This document shows positions 58,431 through 64,000 of a stretch of 64,000 nucleotides of DNA, one piece after another. Made by a program: the position numbers and the translations under genes. The notes beneath the pieces were generated by a model. That model was not told where the DNA came from, did not search any database, and saw only the letters and a list, made by a program, of their open reading frames with translations. Origin of the DNA: Perca fluviatilis (lineage: Eukaryota; Chordata; Actinopteri; Perciformes; Percidae); the NCBI RefSeq assembly GCF_010015445.1, contig NC_053116.1, positions 33,724,785-33,788,784 on the forward strand. The letters are read 5' to 3'. Every line of letters starts with the position of its first letter. The first letter of the stretch is position 1.

Positions 58431-60083
58431 GACATACGGCTCAAGTACCGTATAAACTCAGACTTGGCAACATTCAGGCAAGCAGGTACACGTAAAACAC
58501 GAGAAAACATATAGTCATGTCACATACTGCACATGATGGCTGTATGTCAGATGGTCTGAAAAGCCTTTAGGCAGGCTGGAAGTTTCTTTTAAACTTGCTT
58601 CAGTGGTGGCCTGTCTGGTCATGAGGTGTGAAATATAAGTAGAAGGCTCAGACAGGAAATATTAATTAAAGCAAGTAAATAAAGCAAAGACTCAATCTGG
58701 AATGAAATAGATTTAACATAAAAAAACTCCAGCATTTAAATGATAGGACACATTTAGTTAAAAATTCAATTTTGACTACCAGCATATGTAGAAATGACTC
58801 TACTGTATATGACATGTAAGAGTTTTAACGAGCAAACAGCAAGTTTTACATTCACCTTCTTGTCCACTCATCACGTTGTCAGGAGCGTGTTTGTATTTCT
58901 CCTAACCTGTCCTTGCTTCTCCCTTCCACACTTTCATACTGAACCCACACTGAGCCCAACCCTGGATAATTGAATTTGTTCTAAACGCTTGTCTCGGTCA
59001 CAGGTCTGTTAACTCCAGCATAATAGCTGAGCTACTAGAACGTTAATCGTAGCTTTGTTCAGTCTGCATTTTGTTGAACAATGTTCTTATTCACAAAACA
59101 CAAATGTCAGAGTTTCTGCCCTTGTCTTCTAAAGAGCTTCTGCCCACGCAACTTTAAATATTTGTCTGCACTTTTATAGCGTATTTCAAAATTATACAGT
59201 ACATTTAGCTTTATTTTGAAATGTAAAAATGAGCTGTGGTCAGTTATTATTTTTAATGACCCCCAAATGCAAACAATATCTTGTCATGATGTATGTATAC
59301 AGATGTTTTGTAGCAGAGTGGAAACACTGGCTCTAATGGCTCTAAACATCTCTTAAAATAATATATACTGTACAATCCAAAGATTACAAATAATTTTCTT
59401 CATGAAAGCATAAGCACTAATTATTTAGTGTGTGCATAATATGATATGCATAATGTATATGAGGTACTTTTAGTGTATATTGTGTGTGCTGTTAAATCCT
59501 GGCCCTCTCAGACAGAGGTGTGTTAGTTTTATGGCCTCTAAAAGTGCTGCCTGTTTCTTAATATTACAGCCTTGTGTGTGTCATTAGCTGTGTGAAGTTT
59601 AAGGTCTGTAATGGGGATGAGCACTAAGCACCTGTAGGCTGAGTCAGCCATAAAAGAGTTCCCATGGGAAAAGGTACCATGTAATGCTGTTGGTGCCAGG
59701 TTAAAAGAAAGAAAGAAAAGAAACAGAATTTGCATTTGTTTTCTGCATTGATTGTTTGGTTTGTAAATGTCAGAATATAGTGAATAAAGCTGCAAGTTTA
59801 CATATTCAAATTCCTTATTTTGTGTGACCAGCTTCAGTCCAAAACCCAACGATATTCAGTTTGCTATCATGTAAAAGAAAGAAAAGCAAATGTTCACATT
59901 TGAGAAGCTGGAATAAGTGAATTTTTGTAATTTCTTGTTTTAAAAACACCTTGCTAGTATCTCTGCTGCTCTACTTTGGGTGGCCTAGTTGGTTTAGCAT
60001 TGTTTGTTGGTTTGTTTTTACTTTAAGCTATTTAAGCTATTTAATGCAGATCATTTGACTCAACTGAGTAAATTGACTACATA
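58431..60083. other. No gene seen
   Basis: A/T-rich intergenic or intronic sequence; no coding exon is supported on either strand. Confidence 0.45.
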
Positions 60084-60085
60084 TA

Positions 60086-61712
60086 CAGTGCCGCTTGCGA
60101 AAGTATTCCCCCTTGAACTTTTCGACCTTTTGCCACATTTCAGGCCTCAAACATAAAGATATAAAACTGTATTTTTTTGTGAAGAATCAACAACAAGTGG
60201 GACACAATCATGAAGTGGAACGAAATTTATTGGATATTTCAAACCTTTTAAACAAATAAAAAACTGAAATATTGGGCGTGCAAAATTATTCAGCCCCCTT
60301 AAGTTAATACTTTGTAGCACCACCTTTTGCTGCGATTACAGCTGTAAGTCGCTTGGGGTATGTCTCTATCAGTTTTGCACATCGAGAGACTGACATTTTT
60401 GCCCATTCCTCCTTGCAAAACAGCTCGAGCTCAGTGAGGTTGGATGGAAGGCGTTTGTGAACAGCAGTTTTCAGTTCTTTCCACAGATTCTCGATTGGAT
60501 TCAGGTCTGGACTTTGACTTGGCCATTCTAACACCTGGATATGTTTATTTGTGAACCATTCCATTGTAGATTTTGCTTTATGTTTTGGATCATTGTCTTG
60601 TTGGAAGACAAATCTCCGTCCCAGTCTCAGGTCTTTTGCAGACTCCATCAGGTTTTCTTCCAGAATGGTCCTGTATTTGGCTCAATCCATCTTCCCATCA
60701 ATTTTAACCATCTTCCCTGTCCCTGCTGAAGAAAAGCAGGCCCAAACCATGATGCTGCCACCACCATGTTTGACAGTGGGGATGGTGTGTTCAGGGTGAT
60801 GAGCTGTGTTGCTTTTACGCCAAACATAACGTTTTGCATTGTTGCCAAAAAGTTCGATTTTGGTTTCATCTGACCAGAGCACCTTCTTCCACATGTTTGG
60901 TGTGCCTCCCAGGTGGCTTTTGGCAAACTTTAAACGACACTTTTATGGATATCTTTAAGAAATGGCTTTCTTCTTGCCACTCTTCCATAAAGGCCAGATT
61001 TGTGCAGTATACGACTGATTGTTGTCCTATGGACAGAGTCTCCCACCCCTCAGCTGTAGATCTCTGCAGTTCATCCAGAGTGATCATGGGCCTCTTGGCT
61101 GCATCTCTGATCAGTCTTCTCATTGTATGAGCTGAAAGTTTAGAGGGACGGCTGGGTCTTCGTAGATTTGTAGTGGTCTGATACTCCTTCCATTTCAATA
61201 TTATCGCTTGCACAGTGCTCCTTGGGATGTTTAAAGCTTGGGAAATCATTTTGTATCCAAATCCGGCTTTAAACTTCTCCACAACAGTATCTCGGACCTG
61301 CCTGGTGTGTTCCTTGTTCTTCATGATGCTCTCTGCGCTTTACACGGACCTCTGAGACTATCACAGAGCAGGTGCATTTATACGGAGACTTGATTACACA
61401 CAGCTGGATTCTATTTATCATCATTAGTCATTTAGGTCAACATTGGATCATTCAGAGATCCTCACTGAACTTCTGGAGAGAGTTTGCTGCACTGAAAGTA
61501 AAGGGGCTGAATAATTTTGCACGCCCACATTTTCAGTTTTTTATTTGTTAAAAAAGTTTGAAATAGCCAATGAATTTCGTTCCACTTTATATATGGGACC
61601 CACTTGTTGTTGATTCTTCACAAAAAATTACAGTTTTATATCTTTATGTTTGAGGCCTGAAATGTGGCAAAAGGTCGAAACGTTCAAGGGGCCAGTTACT
61701 TGCAAGGCACTG
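60086..61712 (-). mobile_element. Tc1-like transposon (copy 4), near full length
   Basis: A 1627-bp element with inverted repeats of about 215 bp and TA on both sides (60084-60085, 61713-61714). It has the same family as copies 1 and 2. The minus-strand transposase begins MKNKEHTRQVRDTVVEKFKA at 61324. The paired-type DNA-binding part (LNIPRSTVQAIILKW, LRRPSRPSKL) is followed by a frameshift near 61050. The catalytic core is [17 protein letters not shown] (first Asp), [13 protein letters not shown], a stop at about 60685, then [19 protein letters not shown] (second Asp) and [10 protein letters not shown] (Glu), ending at 60304. All three catalytic acids are present but the frame is broken at least twice. 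Confidence 0.93.
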
Positions 61713-61843
61713 TATAATAAGTAAAATGTATATAAATAGAATTGAATACAACTTTATTAAATATAGATTTATAAATGAAGTATAAATGAATAAGTATATG
61801 AAATATTCAAAGCATTTTTTTTTTATGTTTTTAGGCTCCACTC

Positions 61844-61863
61844 ATGTCTCCTCGCCTCCTTCC

Positions 61864-61902
<39 letters not shown>

Positions 61903-61970
61903 TTTCTGGCTAATGCTGTGTTTCCTGCTCAGTGTTTTCCTTCTGCTGTCCTCAGGGGTCCATGGCCAAG
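61844..61970 (+). CDS. Possible first coding exon (signal peptide) of an unidentified secreted or membrane protein
   Basis: An acceptor (TTTTTATGTTTTTAG at 61834) is followed after nine bases by ATG and 42 codons. They encode MSPRLLP, 13 serines, then a hydrophobic core FWLMLCFLLSVFLLLSSG and VHGQ, a plausible signal peptide with cleavage near GVHG/Q. A donor GTAGAG follows at 61971 in phase 1; it is weak at +5. The serines are a TCA microsatellite (61865-61900). No homologue is recognised. The human neighbour of SLC35C2 is CDH22, but type II cadherin first exons are usually longer and include the prodomain, so I do not assign it. Confidence 0.35.
61865..61903 (+). repeat. (TCA)n trinucleotide repeat
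   Basis: Twelve TCA units plus TCT. In the frame of the possible signal-peptide exon they read as 13 Ser; on the minus strand the same tract would read as Asp codons. Confidence 0.9.
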
Positions 61971-64000
61971 GTAGAGGAGTGCCTTTCATGACCACTTTAA
62001 CCATTTCATATCTACTAATAGGAGAGTATGTCACATACACAAGTAGATATGATGGTGAAGTCTAGAAAAACATGTGTTGGTTATTGTACCTTTGGTAGTT
62101 AATATATCTTAGATACTCGCTACATATGGCTAATGTTATCATTGCTAAAATTGTCATGCTGCTATAAAGTAAAATTGTTTTGTCTTCTATGGTATTAACC
62201 TAAACATATTACTATATCACTGTATTATTCCTAGAACATTAATTGTAAAGAAAGTAGCCATATATATAGCCATATCCTTCTTCTTTTTGTAAGAAGACAT
62301 AGGCCTATGGCTAGAGATGCTAGTTAGCTAGCTAGCGGTGACCCAAAAGATAGGCTATAAATTATTTTACCATAACCAGTAACGTTAGCAAACACAATTA
62401 CTCATACTATTTCACAAACTAATTGTAAGATGTTATAAAAAGTATAGTAATGCAGCATTGTAGCTTTTATTCTTTTTGTAAGGAGATAAACTGCTGGCAA
62501 TGCTAGCTTGTTAGCCTAGCTGTATCCTAAAAGAAAATGTTTTACTATAACCAGTACTATTAGCATAAAAAACAACAACAGAAAAGACAGTACAATTAGC
62601 ATAAATAATCTCACACAAGTTAATATTTTGAGGTATTTTAATACAAGCATCCATATTTTCTTTATGTTGTATGCTAAAATTGCTTGTACTAGTTTGCCAT
62701 GAAGCAGATTTTTATTGGCATATTTTAGCACAGCAACTATATGTTTCAGTAGATGCTAGGATAATATATTATCTGTGTGACTATCACATTCTCTTGACTG
62801 CCTCTCATATTAGTCACGGACCGCTTTGAAAGAGAGTCAGAGTTTTTGGCCTCTATCTTCATGTCAAACCATTCCCTCTTTGTCACAGTACAGCTCTGCT
62901 CTGATGACACGTTGTTGGCAGCTGTACTATTAATATTTTTTTATTGTTTCGGGTCCTCTAATATTACTCTACTGACACCACTGACGCCGTTATCTTTTCG
63001 TCTGCTAAATTCCAACCGCAGGACTTTAAATTTCACAGTGTAAAAACTTAGTTTTTTTAATCCTTTTTTAATAACATTTTTGTAAATGAAACTTGCCCCA
63101 AAAGATAGCGTAACAGGCAGCCTAACTTTTAAAATGTATTTTACTCTACTAGTTTATAAGAACAATACACCCAAAGGGCGTATTATTTCAGTGCTGAACT
63201 AAAGAATGATGGCAACAACCAGCTGCTCTTATCCCACACACAGGGAGTACAAAACAGCCACTTTACCCAGCTGCATATCTGCCCGCCTGTGTGAAAAGGT
63301 TGTTGTTGTTAGTGGGTCTGTTAGACCTTGACCTCAGTATTTCTAAATCCCATCAGACACTATCTGATCTTCTGCCAGGCACCCAAGAAGATGAGGACCC
63401 TCCAGAGGCCCCTGCCCCAAATACACAGTCACACACACACAGTTATACACATACATGCTCGTCAGAGAAGAATCTGTTGAGCGCTGAGGGTCATACGTCC
63501 ACAGAAGCGATGAAGACAGAGTTCTGTGATTCATGCTGTTCATGTCTACACTCCTCTGTCTTCTTTGCTTCCGTTTTCCCTTCCCCCCCTCATCTTCCTC
63601 TCCATCTATCACCCTGCCACATAGTACATACAAAACCCTGGCACACTGTAACTCTGTGCTGTTCCTCTGACATGAACTTTGACCCTCCAGTCCCCAACCA
63701 GCGTCCTGTTCCTGTGTCTATACCAGACGGGAGGACAGGACATGCTTTGATGGATGAAGGGGCAGCTGGAGAGAGGGATGAAACATGAAAGACACTGCTT
63801 GTTGGGAAACCCTTGCTGGAAATTATGTAGATGAAGTCGAAACAAGAGATGGACTTGATTTGGAGAGAAGGAAGCGAGAGGGGTTAGGCCATCTCCGAGA
63901 ACTGGGGGGAATGAAAAAAGTTTCCCAGCTTGTTGCTTTGATCTTTCCTGAACGCCTGCAGCTGTCATGCTTTCCTCTTTCTCTTGACCCAAATACCTGA
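61971..64000. other. No confirmed gene; one phase-compatible open frame
   Basis: Bases 62000-63200 are A/T rich with nothing coding. At 63378 an AG (TCTTCTGCCAG) is followed by 136 open codons (63379-63788, GTQEDEDPPEAPAPNTQ onward). The join to the phase-1 donor at 61970 stays in frame. The composition is rich in Ser, Pro, Thr and His, partly from CACACA repeats, and no domain is visible, so I list it only as a candidate. Confidence 0.3.

Noticed and set aside
61831..62040. Poly-Asp minus-strand frame
   Set aside because: It is the reverse reading of the TCA microsatellite.
61844..64000. Assignment of the signal-peptide exon to cdh22 by synteny with human SLC35C2
   Set aside because: The exon lacks the prodomain sequence expected in type II cadherin first coding exons, and no cadherin repeat is visible downstream.

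Overview
The window is genomic DNA from a bony fish, probably a spiny-rayed (percomorph) teleost. The signs are GT-AG introns in vertebrate genes, an intronless fish-type odorant receptor, tandem duplicate fast troponin C genes, and a dense load of Tc1-like, hAT-like, TTAA-flanked (piggyBac-like) and L2/CR1-like LINE sequence. The species call is an inference from gene and repeat content; no marker names it.

Layout: 0-25 kb is transposon-rich and holds one recognisable host gene, an or131-2-like odorant receptor at 5546-6709 (minus). From 25.5 to 37.6 kb lie two tandem six-exon fast skeletal troponin C genes (tnnc2-type, plus strand). Next is taf13 (39234-39608, minus) with an uninterrupted reading frame. 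About 1.5 kb away and divergent from it is slc35c2 (41180-53609, plus, nine coding exons, 366 aa). Human TNNC2 and SLC35C2 are both on 20q13, so this is partly conserved linkage with taf13 in between. From 53.6 kb to the end there are only repeats, a possible noncoding first exon (ends 57006) and a possible signal-peptide exon (61844-61970) of a gene I cannot name.

The genes are not an operon. The troponin pair encodes calcium sensors of fast muscle. taf13 encodes a TFIID histone-fold subunit. slc35c2 encodes a Golgi nucleotide-sugar-transporter-like protein. The receptor is chemosensory.

The best second-look items are: near-identical stretches confined to parts of two exons of the troponin pair (gene-conversion pattern); taf13 as a possible functional retrocopy; a three-level nested insertion at 20.1-24.0 kb; a TTAA element at 46235-46711 whose empty site survives in a neighbouring repeat copy; a poly-serine microsatellite inside a predicted signal peptide; and three homopolymer-rich stretches that look like sequence errors, one of them overwriting recognisable LINE sequence. 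I found no CRISPR array, no functional tRNA or rRNA gene, and nothing I can defend as a wholly new biological system.
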